Shown: piece after piece, positions 38,402 through 52,300 of the stretch
Layout of the letters: the number at the start of each line of letters is the position of its first letter
Numbering within the stretch: position 1 is the first letter of the stretch
Origin: Wuchereria bancrofti
Taxonomy: Eukaryota > Nematoda > Chromadorea > Rhabditida > Onchocercidae
DNA length: 64,000 nt
Direction: 5' to 3'
NCBI GenBank assembly: GCA_005281725.1
Contig: SSBO01000008.1
Location: 4,631,964 to 4,695,963 of the forward strand
The notes under the pieces: model-generated
What the model was told of the DNA's origin: nothing
Seen by the model: the letters and a program-made list of their open reading frames with translations, nothing else
The model's database searches: none
Program-made: the position numbers and the translations under genes

Positions 38402-40204
38402 AATTTGGTAAAAATATTTTTGTAAAAATTTTATTTTAATTTTTAGTAAATTGTCAAAATTTTATTTTAATTTTTATCAAAAAATTTTTTTCATGAAAAA
38501 AGGAAAGTTTCAATAATTTTTATCAGTACACGGAAATTGTTTAAAAATTCAATTTGATTTTGATGATTTATTGGTGAAATTAATCTTCATTGGGAAAAAG
38601 TTTAATTGATTTTTTTGAAATTTCACAGTTGAATTCAGCTGCTTGCAGTTTTACAGAATGGACAATTTAGCCATTCGATAACAAAATTATTATGAATTTT
38701 TGACGAATAAATTTTTTACAAAAATTCTACGACTACAAAACTTATATTAAAAAAAAAAAAAAAAAGTGAAAGCATTTTATCTGTTTTCTAACACAAATTG
38801 TTTACAATTATTTTTTATTCCTTTTTTGTATTCCATTTTGTATTTTAATATTTCGTGTATTTTATTTCAATCTTTTCATGTTGTATGAAATGTTTAGTGT
38901 AAATTTGAAATTAATTATCATATAATTAAAGAAAGGGAATAGATTTCAAATTATCAATAACTTTTAATGCTTTCCGTATATCTTCGTAATTTGTTAAATT
39001 TGATACAAAGTTTATTACAATATTTTCTTTACTTTTTTTATCGTTTTATTATATCACTGTTAATGATTGATGTTAAATTGATAATTTGATCAATTGTAAT
39101 TAATATTTTTATCAGTCCCTGAATACTATTTAACATATCACACGACATGTCTCACTGCATTTTCATATGCATGTCGTAAGCGACATTTTCGATATTAGAC
39201 TTAATTTGATGTTTCAGTTATCATATCATATCATTGGCAATTTTTTTCTTCTTATTTCTCATATCATATCTGTACTTTCCGATATTTCCATTATTCAGCA
39301 CGTATCATAATGATATATCGTAAACATATTATTATCTATTCATTGTTTTCATTAACATATCACTGATATAATTTTTATTAAAAAATTTGTATGGTTGAAA
39401 TGAAATTTTTTGTAAATTAATAAACGGTGAACAATCAACAAATAATTTACGGCAAAAAATGACAGAAATAATCTAACATAAAAGTACACTGTTAACAATT
39501 TTTCGTTTTTGTTTTCACTTTTTTTTTAAAAAAAAAGGGAATGATTAACAAATTTTAAAACCGGAATTTTTATTGGCCAAATTATTCATTACTTAACGAA
39601 GGAAATACAAAAGAATGAAAGAAACACATCGAGGAATTTGTTTAATTTTAAAATCATAGCGATGAAAGAATAATATTTTTCAATAACATTTAAATACCCT
39701 GGCATAAAGTGAATTTTGCCGAATTTTCATTGTGTGTTGATTTTGTAAAATTTTGAAAAAGATTTTCAAATAAATAATTTTAAATATTATTTGAAAAATA
39801 GAAATTTTTTCCGTATTTTTCCTTTAAAACAAAGATAAACAAAAAAGAAAAAAGAATTACTTCATTTTTCTTCTATTTAATAAAAAATGATTTCGTTCTA
39901 TTTTTTCGTTTTTTTAAGTTAGCAATTTAATAAATAAAGTTATTTTCCATTGCTTCTTCCTTTATCGTTTCAATATCTATATGACATATACAAATTAAAC
40001 TCATAAATTTATTATCAATTAATCTTCCATATAGCAAAAATACTTCTGCATGATCCAAGGTTTCGTTTATTTTTACTTTTTAGATGGATCAGATCAATCA
40101 ATTAATCTATCAATCAACTGATCAGTAATGATAACAGTTTGATATTTTCTAATAATTTTATAGGTCTTGTGGAAACTTTGAGAAAGCAATTAAGAAACAA
40201 CAAA

Positions 40205-41126
40205 ATGCGATTGTTTCTTCTGTATGTTTATTCACTTTAATTTTTGTTTTTTATTTTAAAAAAATACTAATTAAAAATTAAACTTTAATCTTTCGTTTTT
40301 AATTTTTGGATTTCAAAAATTAAAATTTATTACAAATTCCTGTTAAATTCTTTTTTACCTTTCTTCTTTCAAGAATATAAAACTTTGTAATTCTTTTTTT
40401 CTTGTTCTTATTTTTCATACATTTATCACAGAATGTAATTTTTAACAGAAAAGGGAAAAAACAAAGAAATGTTCCATTTCTTTTTTTTTTGCTATGATTT
40501 ATTTTGTGAAATTAAAAATTATAAGAAATATGACATTAATTAAACGTTAAGAATTAATTTTGATTTGTTTAATTTTTATAACCTTTCAAATTCGATTTCA
40601 TGATATTTTACAATTCATTTTCAGTTTATTTTAGATTTGTACAATTTACTAATGCTATTGTTATCTTTGCAATAAATTCATTCAATGGCAATATTATAAT
40701 AGTTGATGGTCCAGTAAGTTTGTTTATCCACTTTTTGTTTGTTATTCTCGGGAAAATTTCCACAAAATTTTTGATTATTGATTCATTTTGTTATTTTTAG
40801 TTTAAACTTTTATGAATTAACTTTTTCTATAGTGAAAGTTTGATTAATACTTCATACAATGAATACTGTAAATTTGTAATTTGTAAGTGTTATCGTGCGA
40901 TCATTAATTTTGTACAACAAATGAAATCATTTTAATTTATGTAAACAACAAAAATATTTGTCTTTAAATTCTTCCGTATTTTTCATTTGTCACTTTTGTT
41001 CCTTCTTATTACTTTCAGTATCATCCGATGTCATTAATGGAAAATGCAAACGGTTGGTTAGATCCAACGGACGGTCGAGGTAACATTGTAATGCATCGTC
41101 GTTTAAATCCAACTGTTCAACGTTAA
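40205..41126 (+). CDS. Putative small secreted protein, 3 exons, 67 aa (gene C)
   Basis: Not recognised. Exons 40205-40221, 40635-40713 and 41019-41126 close in phase from the ATG to a TAA. The start MRLFLLFVQF followed by a hydrophobic run to about residue 20 looks like a signal peptide, leaving a mature peptide of roughly 45 residues including YHPMSL, GWLDPTDGRG and MHRRLNPTVQR. An ATAG at 40162-40163 before a 41-base leader could take a spliced leader. AATAAA occurs at about 41130. Exon 3 is also open in a second frame and has an internal donor (41079|GTAACA) that can join the exon at 42176, so the real 3' end and even the frame are uncertain. Confidence 0.45.
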
Positions 41127-42175
41127 TTAAATAAATTTTGTTGAAAAGAACTTTTCAACAGGAATAAATAGAAAGCAAAAAAGCAGTGTTTTAAATTGCA
41201 TAATACTTTCTAAAATTATAAAAGTTATGAGATAAAATGTTTTGTAATGAAACGTGATAGACGTAATGTTGTATTACACGTGTAGTAATATGGTAACGTA
41301 GGATTATATGTTTACGTAGAACTTTAAGTGATCACTTATATGAAAATCATACAATCTTAATTGAGCAATGAATGATGTTTAAAGTAAATGTACGAAATTA
41401 ATGCGAGCGTAATTTGTGGACATTTCAGTCATAAATAATTATTTGTTACGCAAAGTTGTTTTCTCATTTTATGATAACGTAGGAATAAATGACGTAACGT
41501 TTCATTCAATTATAATATCAAATTAATTTGATCCAATATTAAATCACATTATAACTTTGGTCGTATGAATTACTCCTAACAAACATCAAATTGATTAGGT
41601 TGATTTCTTTAAAACTTTGAAAAAGTTCAAATTAATCCATGCATAATTTACTCTTAAACAAAAAGGAAAATTTAATAAATGAATAATGAATGCTTAAAAT
41701 ACAAACAATGAATGGAAAAGTTAACTTTAGCGATGAAATTAGCAAATAACAAAATGAAAACTTTAATTATGAAAATGTAAAATTAACATTAAACTTATCA
41801 TTTTATTATATACTAAAAAATTGTGTACACTGAAGAAAAATGAAACGAAATAATTTGTTAGATGATAACAAACTGAATTAAAGAGTTTTCTTCATAAATT
41901 AATCAATCTGTGGGATAATTAGTTTAATAAAGATAAAATTAATTAATAATTAAATAAACGCGAAACATTTTAATAAAAATAACCATTCATTTATAATTCA
42001 TAAACTTGTTAAAATATTTGCACAATTTGTAAAATTATTTTATGATTATTTCTGATATAAAATATTCTGAATAAGACATTCCGGATTTTTTCTTTTTTTT
42101 TTTAATACGATTTATTTAACAAAAGCGAAAGTTTATTTCAAACAATTCTTTCCTTTTTTCGCATTTAATTTGCAG

Positions 42176-42284
42176 ATATTACGACGACACTCCGATACCA
42201 TCCATTAAAGATAAAACATTTCGCACTGATTTGAAATTCGATTTCCGAAATAATTTTACATACATTCGACATTTAAATGTTTGA
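42176..42284 (+). CDS. Terminal exon of uncertain parentage
   Basis: After TTTGCAG, one frame stays open for 36 codons to a TGA at 42282 and reads YYDDTPIPSIKDK then basic/aromatic residues ending NNFTYIRHLNV. This frame needs two bases from the previous exon. Donor 41079 supplies AG only if exon 3 of gene C is read in its other frame (...KRLVRSNGRSR). In gene C's own frame the donor leaves one base and this exon would give a 19-codon tail ending at 42234. The segment is clearly less AT-rich than its flanks, so I believe it is exonic, but its upstream partner is not settled. Confidence 0.4.
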
Positions 42285-43540
42285 TCTTCTAATAATTTCA
42301 TCTGTAATTAATTTCTTATTTATGATTAAATTATGTTTACGACTTTTTTTAATGATTCCATGTTAATATTTTGATAAATAAAATTTTATTAAAAAGTTTA
42401 TTTTATGCAAAAATATTTCACTCATATGTAAATAAAATAAAATAGATTTTTGACACAATCATTGATAGATTTATATTTTAAATTTCTGTATTTGTCCATT
42501 TATTTTCTTCTTAAAAATCAAAGAAAAAATTGGTTATTTTCTTATAAATTAATTACACTATTAATTAGTATAATTTGTTCAGATTTTGAAATGTAGAATT
42601 TTCAACTGAATTCAAATTATATTTAAATACATAAATTTCAAAAAAAAAAAATTTTTTTCATTTTTCCTAATAAAATTTCATATGTGAAAAGGGAAAAATT
42701 TACATTTTAATGAAAGTATGAAAAAGTTCGAAGCATTTTTAATCATTTTGATATATTGTCACCTTGCTGAATGGTTTATTGCTTCCTTATTAACATTTGT
42801 TTATTGACGGATATTGTAACGTTTGTTTCTGCACTCTTTTTTCTTTCATTAACATTTCCAATATTTCAAAAAAATTCAATAAATTAAATTTTAAAATTTA
42901 ACTTTACAGTATTAGTGACATACACGTGGTGCAATTAACAATTAAGAATAAGTAATTAGAGAAAGTATTATCATTAAAAGTTATGGAAATTTTGTCTTAT
43001 ATTACATAAAAATTAAGGAATTAATTTCATTATTAATTAAAAATAAAATAAAAGTATGTTATGCTACCTTTTAAAAGCATTGAATGTTTAGATCTAACAG
43101 TTATCAAATGGTTTTTTACACATTTTGCAAAATATAATTCTACAAAAAAAATAAATAACATAAAACTATTAAAGAACAAGAAAAATAATTTTTTAAGTAA
43201 ATAAACTTCTTAATTTCTTTTTTTTGTGAAAAAATAAACAGTGCAAGCATTAAATTTAAAATATATGAAAATTTTAAATCGTACATTACAGCAAATTAAC
43301 GAATTATTTAAATTATTAATTGGGAATGAAATGAAAGTATACACTTTTAAGTTTGAAAATACTGAATGTTTATGGATCGAAATAATTTTTTCCTTTTAAT
43401 ATTTGTAAAAATTTCAAATCTTTAAATTTGATAGTGTGAATTAGTTTCATCTTTAATTTTTTCTTTTGTTAAAGATATTTATTATAAATAAAGGTTGAAA
43501 AACTGATTAAATATGCAAATTTTCAAAATATTTTTTTTAG
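42285..43540. other. Intergenic region upstream of phosphatase 1
   Basis: AT-rich sequence without a convincing exon. A T8-AG at 43532-43540 followed by a 49-base leader before the ATG at 43590 is a plausible trans-splice acceptor for the phosphatase. No other regulatory signal can be supported. Confidence 0.4.
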
Positions 43541-43589
43541 ATATATGCAAGAAAAAATATTATAAGCTAAGCAAAAAAAAGAAAGAAAT

Positions 43590-46500
43590 ATGTCATCACA
43601 AACAGATTTTTCTTTATCATCTGAAAATTACGCAAGTACTATGCGTATGGCTTCATTGCGTTGTCCATTACGTCCGTGTACGCAACAAACGCTGGAGCTT
43701 TATATGTCACGTGTCATACAATTAATGTCTGGAACGAATCGAATTCATACCACTTTTGAACACCATGAAATTATTGAGGTCTTTCTTACGCTTATGTTTA
43801 TTTTTATAACTTAAATTATAATAAGCTTATCAAATCAGAATGATATCTGATTAGATTGATTAGCTTGAATTATAAACTTTTATTAAATGAATTTAATTCA
43901 ATTCGTTCTCCTACCCTACACTCTTCTAATTGATATCATTATGATATCAGTGATTTTTCAGAAAATCTAAATAAATATGAAATGATAATTCAGCAAAATT
44001 CAAACAATTCAATCATTTAAAAACTTTAGCTTTCTAAATTTGATGTATTCAGACATATTTTACAATTGATTGAAATTAGTTTTCGTTTTTTTTTTTTTTT
44101 TTAAATATAATATTCAAAAAATATTTCCAAATTTCTGTAGCTTTTAATGAATTCCATTTGCAATTGTTTTCCATTTGCTTTTTTCACTCTTCTGACAAAT
44201 TTTCCTAGTAGAAATTAAATTCATGAAAGATTGTATAATTTAATTGTGTCACATAAAAAAATTTTATTAGTTGTATTCAAAAATGGCCAGATGAAATATT
44301 TACAAATAATATAAGACTCTGTTAAAAAAACATACATGTAATCATAAAATTAATATTATTTATCTAATTAATAAATGATTTCCCATAATTACTTAATATG
44401 GCTATGTTATTGCAAGTAAAAAAATAGCTAATATTAAATTATGTTAGCAATATTAAATTCAAATAACAAAATAATAATTTTATTTGTAAATAAAATCAAT
44501 AAGAAATTTTTCAAAAAAATCATTAAATTAGTTAGATTAATTAATTTTTTTTAAAATTTGATTCTAGAAGTAAAATTTTTTTTTTAGATAATTCATGGAT
44601 GTTTGACTATTTTTGCTGATGAACCAACATTATTACAATTTCCGTTACCAGAGAATGGTCTCGTTATAATTGGTGACCTACATGGTGACGCATTCTGCTT
44701 ACTGAAAGCATTTGAATTTTATGGCTTTCCACCAAATATCACATACCTTTTCCTTGGTATTCAATCTGTCAGTTTCATTAACAATCAAAAATATTTCCCA
44801 TTAATGTAAAGTGAGAAACTTTAAAAGTTTTACCTAATTATCTTTTCTTTCAGTGAAAAAATAAGAAAAATCTATTGAATCGAGTTTTACTAATAGTTGA
44901 TTTTAAATTCAGATAAAATTTTTAAATTCATTAATTTTAGAATTTTTACAACTACACAAATAAGTTAACTATTAATCGGATTAATGGAAAAAATGATTAA
45001 AAAGGGAATATTTCTTGGAAATTTATCGAAATTCAAAGATTTCTAGAATATATTTTCAAATTTTTCTAAATGTATTTCCAGGTGATATCCTTGATCGTGG
45101 TCCAATGCAAAATGAAATATTGCTATTTGTTTTTTTGATGAAATTACGTTGGCCAGAATATGTTTATTTATTACGAGGAAATCATGAATTATATGATCTT
45201 ACAAAACAATATTTCAAAAATCAGGTCTTTACTAAAGTACCATTTCGTGTAATTCACATAACCTACGTCACGTAATTTAAGTGTTTACTTTTTATTTACT
45301 CACTTTCCGATACTTGATTACTATTCGCTGTTACATCATATCATCGTAATTTGTATAATTTTTTCCTTTTAACCTAACCATTCTTTCTCACCAAATTACT
45401 ATCTTTTGTGGAGTTACGCAATTTGCGTGAAGTTACGTAATTTCAAATTATGTAATTTTGAAGTTTTGAAGTTACTGTAAAATTTTTTTTTTTGAACTAT
45501 TTCTGTTTAAATATCTGATATTTTAATTATATTTGGGAGATGGGTAAATATAGCAGAATTTTGCAAATTGCTACTTGAGAAATGGAAAGCAGAAAAAAAA
45601 CTGATACAGAAATGGTTTTTAGTGTTTAACAGATTACAATAATCCGTCTACATTTATCTACATTAATCAATTATTCGATTATCTCCCACTAGCAGCAATT
45701 GTTTCGGGTAAATATGTTTTAATGCTTACTGCTACTAAGCAAGTTATCAATATAATAGGAAAAAAGAAATTCAATAATTAATTGATCAATAACTACATGC
45801 TGTCCTATTTTAATTAATACCCAAAATTATAGAACTCACTGTTTGAACAGCTTCCAATAAAATGTAATAATGGAAATTAGTCAACTAATTAATTAAGCAA
45901 ATAGTTGTCATTATAGTCTTTAATTTGCATCATATCGCAAGAATTCAGAATTTCATTTTAGATTATTTTTTCTTTTGTCATGCGGGTGTGTCACAATGGA
46001 TGACTTGTCGAGCTAATATAGCAAATATTCCACGACCAACAGATTTGAATAATATGAAAATTTTAGAAGGCTGTATTATCACTGATATACTTTGGTCAGA
46101 TCCAAAAGCAAATCAAAAATTGTTAGTAATTTATTATCAAATTTTCTTTATCATTTCTCAGAAAAAATATGAATTAGTAATTTTAAATAGATAATATTAG
46201 AATAAACTTTTTTTATCTTCTCATTTCAGGCCATTTGATTTAAGTGAACGTGGTTGTTGCTATAGTTTTAATCGAGAAGCATTACATGCAGTACTTCGAG
46301 CATTAAATGTTCGTACATTGATTCGTGGACATCAAATAATTCCGGAAGGTATTTTAGATAATTTCGGTGACGGAAGTTGTATTACTGTTCATACAGCTAC
46401 TCGTGAAAATGTTGGTTGTAACGCATGTAAGTATTTCAGTTCATTCCGGAATAGTTTCAAGATTAAAGGCAAAATTATTGAAGTAAAAAAATAACAAAAA

Positions 46501-48870
46501 TGAAACATTTAAAAGCATTGAACGAATTGATTGACTTGTGAAATTAAATTAAAAGTAGAAAATGGTAAAAATCAAAGAGAATATAATTGTGCTTTCCTTT
46601 TTTATATTTTTCTACTCATTAAGACATCAAATGGTCATTTTGAAATTTACCCTACTTTTTTAATGCATCAATCATTGTTGTTTATTCTAGCTGGTACGAT
46701 TAAAATTGTTCGCAAAGATGATGGAAAATTTGTCATGGAAAAACGTATAGCTAAGGTATTACCATACGTGACGACATCACGTAGATATAATTAAAGAATG
46801 AGAAGTTATAAGTACAAAACTTATTGTAAAAGACCACTTATTTCCTCATTATTTAGCTGTATTGTTGATAATAATGAGCTAAATAACATATAAACAATAT
46901 AGGTGCATTGATAAGTAAAATACGTTTATATTCAAGCGGAAGGTATCAGTTAACGTAATTATACGTAAATATTTTACAGATAAAGTGCAGAAAAACTATG
47001 ATCAATTTATGTGATACAGTTTACGCATTGCTATGTGAAAGTCTACAACGTAGCAGACTGAATCGCATTGTACTAAAATGTCAATGGTGCCGGAAAGCTT
47101 ATCCCAGAAATATAACTCGCCGAATACGTAATTCCGGTATAACTGAAGTAACACTGTGGATTTCACGATATGCTCTTCGCTATGCACAATACGATGAAAT
47201 ATTTCATGTAAAATTCTATGTTGCTTGAGTTAAAAAAAGAAATAGCAATTTAAAAAGTTTAGCAAAATTAGGAGAAAAAATTTAAAAAACTGATTTCAGA
47301 TAAAAATCTAATTTACACCAATAATATGTATTTTGATTTTTTTATTTACTAAAAATTTTGATTTATAAAATTTCACGTTATCTAGATCATATTTTTGATT
47401 AGATATTTTTTTTTAATCGATCAGATATTTATGCATTTCATTACAAACTATTATTTATTCATTTAATCTATCTAATCTATCTAGTGTATCTATCTGATCT
47501 ATTTTTTATGTCTACCTAATCAATTTATCTAATTCATCTATCTGATCTATCTAACTATGTATGAAATTTATCTAATCTTTAAAATGTCCATCTTACCAGT
47601 TATATGATAATATGATATCAATTTGAAAGTATCGTACGAATTAACTAACAATCTAATCAAGGAAGCATGGAGAAATCGAGATGATCGGGCAATGAACATA
47701 CGAGCTTATCAATTATTTCCGGTGTTATACGATGCAGTTACCTTTGAAGGTGGCTCATCAACAACCCCAGCCACATTTCGTGTCATCTTAGCTCAATGGG
47801 AGAAAGCATTTCTACGCAAAGTTTTCCGATTTATTTTCCTTCTTTCTTTTTACTTATTTAATAGTTCAGGAGATATCTTTGAGAATTACTACTTGATAAA
47901 TTATATTATGATCTACGCAAAAGTACACGTAATTATTACTTAACTCTCAGTCTAAACTTATTTAATAATTAAGGATGTATCTTTGAGAAATATTCTTTGG
48001 TAAATTATGTTATAATCCACGCAAGAGTACACGTATTATATCAATTTCCCACCTTTTCCCACACAGTTAATAATATCATGTTGTTAGATAGGTTCACAGT
48101 AAATTATATTTAACTATTAATTAATTTGTACATTGTATCAATTCATCAATGAAGAATTATAATCAAGTTTACAAAATAAGAAAAATTAATTCTTCTTTTG
48201 TGTACCGTTTTACTTTCTTAATGAAAATTTTGAAAATATTATTTAGTTTCCTCTTTTTTTTACTGTCACTGCAGTTGTTTGTGACATCTTCCGATTTTGA
48301 ACTGGTTGAAACGTTAGCAAATGACGTAGATCCAGGCCTATTGGAAATTCAGCAACGTCGATCAAAGCCTAATTTATTAAAGCGTACATCATGGCATGTT
48401 AGAAATATGCTGAGACACGCTATTGTACGTATGAAATTAGAATTAAATAATACTTTCTTTTAGTAATAAAAGATAGCAATTATTGATCTTTTATTATTTT
48501 TGAATTAACAAGGAATTATAATGGTTGATAACTTAATTAAATAAATTGAAATACTGATGCAATGAAATCGATTTATCATCAAAATGATATCTATGATTAA
48601 GTAATCAGGAAAAATTCCAGTAATTTAGTAATTTTTTCTCATAATTTAAAAGTAAAAAATTATCAATTATCAATTGTTATGCAACCTTCATATAACCAAA
48701 GATTACTTGCTTAATTAAGATTACTTACTAAGCAATTTTCTACTAATTATAATTGTAAGTTATTTGCTTTTTGAAAAATTATGTGAATTTTTTCAAATTT
48801 TTTATAGGGTCTTCGTGATTTGCCCTCATTGGATGACACAGATGTGTCAGAGATATTAAGAAGACCATAA
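43590..48870 (+). CDS. PP1-like Ser/Thr protein phosphatase with C-terminal extension (paralogue 1), 11 exons, 522 aa
   Basis: A PPP-family metallophosphatase acting on phospho-Ser/Thr. Exons: 43590-43778, 44588-44756, 45082-45224, 45623-45707, 45962-46121, 46230-46426, 46691-46755, 46980-47136, 47630-47820, 48275-48424, 48808-48870; phases close throughout. Metal and catalytic motifs are intact: GDLHGD (92-97), GDILDRG (120-126), RGNHE (151-155), CHAG (201-204), WSDP, and RGHQ (281-284). The beta12-13 loop that is SAPNYCGE in PP1 reads TVHTATREN (301-309), so the usual inhibitor-contact Tyr and Cys are missing. After the catalytic core, about 200 residues form an extension with CQWC at 370-373, shared with the neighbouring paralogue. 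PP1 proper is about 330 aa. Two introns start GTCTTT (43779, 45225), unusual donors kept because the protein aligns across them. The first 60 residues are poorly conserved. Confidence 0.85.
47466..47577. repeat. Degenerate TCTA-type repeat in phosphatase 1 intron 8
   Basis: Imperfect TCTA/ATCTATCTAA units spread over about 110 bases of intron. No coding content. Confidence 0.7.
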
Positions 48871-49389
48871 CTGATTGATTCATTCATTCATAATTTTTAC
48901 AAAATTGATCTTAGAAAAAAGTTGCCAAAAATTTAATTGCTAAATCCAAGAAAAATCACTGGGTATGCATATTCAAATGTTATTTGATAAATTCTTTTAA
49001 TTCATTTCTAGCTTTTTTAATTTCTCATAAAAAACTTATGGCATTTCTTTTATACCATAAATTACTTATGCAAAATTAAAAGCAGCATTTGTTTTGGAAT
49101 AATTAAACATTTCAAACTTTTTTAATAGCTCAAGAAAATATGAAATTGCAAACAGAATAAATTAGAAATGAAGCGATAAGATTTCTTCAAGTGATTGTTT
49201 AATTAATTAAATAAATCATGTCATTGTGTTTGAAAGGAGCTTTCAAATTTTATAATAATATAATTCTTTAGTTTCTTTCAATTAAATCATTATTATAAAC
49301 ATCCTTTAGCACTTTTCTTTTCTTGTTGCTATTATTGATTTTTGGAGTGGTTATGAGTGCGCATGGAATTTAAACTTTTCGAAGTGTCA
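48871..49389. other. Convergent 3' intergenic interval between the phosphatase paralogues
   Basis: About 520 bp separate the two stop codons. It must contain both 3' UTRs. One AATAAA-containing stretch lies near 49157 on the plus strand. No gene or repeat is seen. Confidence 0.5.
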
Positions 49390-52300
49390 TCAAGCGGTGA
49401 TCGCCGTGTACGTTGATAAAAAAGGGTGGAATGACGTTGATCCGGCAAATTCATCCGGTTCCTCCTGAACTTCATCTTCTTCATTACTTCCTTCATCTGT
49501 TGCAATATTAAGCATACGTCTCGCCGTTTGATCAGCATTGTCAACCGTGTCAAGTGGAAGTGACAGTAAAGCAGTAGGCTTTGTCATCCTACCTTCTAGG
49601 CCCAATTTGTGCGGCTCTAATCCCTGAAATTATTTTTGACATAATAGAGAAAGAAAAAAAATAATGAAATTATTCTGTCATTTATATGGATTGTCATTCT
49701 GGAATATATTTACACACCATTGCAAGTTTGATTCGTTTTTTGAATTTTTGAAATCGTGACACAGACATTTGAAGCTCTTTATCAACGTCAGAAATATTCC
49801 GAAAATTTGGCCTCGTTATACCGTCGATGTCTTTTCCGCTTATTTTATATATCTGCAATATAAAGAAATCTATTTGTAAATATATTTGCAATCATTGAAT
49901 TAATCAAAATTTACTTAAGTGTAATTTTTGACATGGAATTTGAAAAATACTTATCACATATGTAGCTAAAATGATATATAAATATTCAAATTAGTAAAAC
50001 AATTTATGATGATTTTATAGATTAAATGTTGTTTCGATGTTTATATGAATTTGATCATAAATATTAAATAATTTTAAATTTATTTATGTATTTGTACATG
50101 CATACATTTTTTTTCAAGTAATATTAGGAATGATTTGAATATTAATTAGGAAATTTGTTATTGATTTTTGAAGAAAACTACCAAACCTTTTTCATTAGTT
50201 CAAATTCTTCCTCCAGTAAACAAACACGGAAAGATCTTGGAATATCATCATCTGAAGGTCGTCCAAAGATAATATCATGTGTTAAAGGAAATAAATCGAT
50301 TGCTCGTTTCATTGCTATAAATTAAAATTTATATTTAAAAAAAAAATTTTGAGCATAAAATATTCTTTAATAAAATAATTAAGCATTTGATTTTAAAAGA
50401 AAGTATGAGATTAGAAATGAAAAAATTATGTGAAATTCTTCCTGCAATATTTACAATGCAAATGGTTACAGTACTGAAATTATTATGATACATTGTAATT
50501 AATAATTTACTGATATTCGTAATTAGTACTTTAATGACAATGGAATTGATAGTATTTTAGGATAAATAACTGCTAAAAAAAAACTATTAAAAAACCTGAA
50601 ATACTCCGCCAGAATGTTCCTCTCCAAAATAATTTCATGATTAATTTATCAGTGAACAATATTAGTTTTCCATTTTTCATCATATAATCCAAAATATCAC
50701 CGTATATAAAGCAACGTTTACGACGTGTCACGTAAAGTGGATACGGTTGCTTACACCAATGACAACGCTTACGATCATATGAAATAATTGTTGGAAGGAA
50801 TGAATGCTGTAGTTCGAGTTGCATTTCATGAGCTAATTGATTCGCTTCTGCATTTCGTGGTATTAATTCATTGTTTTCAATTATTTCAAATTTATTAGCT
50901 ATTTTTTCCAATTTTAATGTTCCACCTTAAAAAAAAAAAGTTTATCAATTAGAAATCACTGTAATGCTAAAATACACCAATTGCTGTCAAATTTTTGCAA
51001 GATATTTTTGAAAAATGATATTGTAATGTGAAAATTTTTAATCAAAAATTTATTAGCTTAATTAATATCACATAAAATTCAATGATATATCAATTTATTC
51101 ATGCATTATTCAAATTAATTTTTTGTTTTTTAAATGAAAGCTCACATGATTAATTATTTGCTAACTTACAAAATGGATCGTACAATTCTTGATGATCAGT
51201 GGTACTGTGCACCGTATAACACGTATCATCGCCAAAATTTCGAGTAGTACCACCAGGATAATATTCATGACCACGAATTAAAGTTTTAACTTTTAGAGCA
51301 CGAAGAACAATGTTTAAAGCATCATGATTAAATGAATAACCACAATTTCGTCGACTTAAATCGAACCATCTGACAATACTAATTTTTTATTATCATATAT
51401 TTAATGCTACCAATTTGCAAAATTAAGTTTTAAAAAAAGAAAAGAAGAAGTATTAAAATTTTAGTACATTGCATACTTCTGTTGTTCAGGTTTAGGATCA
51501 GCCCAAAGAAGATCAGCAAGAATTACACCTTCAACAAAATGCATATTACTGGTATAAGTTGGTTTCGGGATATTTCCCACATTACTTCGACATGTCATCC
51601 ATTGAGAAATTCCACCATGGCAAACGAAGAAATGATCTGAATGAGCGATAATTATTGATCGATCTGTTAAATTTTGATCATTTTCTAGCACTAATAGAAG
51701 TAAATATGAACAAAATTTGAATCTTGTAGTAAAAAAAACAAAAAAATTTTAGTAAAAAAAAAGACTAAATATTAAAGAACTTTTCATATTCTTCTAAATA
51801 AACAAAAAATTTCATCAATAATAATAGAAGCAAATTATTGATCGGATCAAATAACAATATTGAAATTATCAAAAATTTTAATTGAAAGCTTAAGGCTCAT
51901 TTTTTTAAAAAAGTCTTAATTCCATTATATTATTTATTAAACTATTTCAAATTTAAAACTTATTCAAACAGGAATGTGATAAGCTTCTTTGGATTTTGAT
52001 AAAAAAAATAATAATTGAAAAACGGCCAATTCATACTAACTTGAAATAATTGCACAAACAGGCATGTGATCGAATACATGATTAATTTGTGTGAACCATC
52101 GACGACCTCGTTTAAACATACGTAAACACTGTAAATTACATCAATGATTGTCAAAAATATAAATTATTGATCAAATCAAATGATCATATCAAAAATGAGC
52201 AAAAAAACTTTAATTAAAATTTCACTCACTTCATTATAGAAATTATATTCTTTACCACATTGATAATCTTCATGATTGCCTTTTAGTGTTGTAATATAAT

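Noticed and set aside
45925..45961. Longer phosphatase 1 exon 5 beginning at 45917
   Set aside because: It is open, but the acceptor at 45960-45961 gives a gap-free match to PP1 and to the paralogue's acceptor position at 51637.
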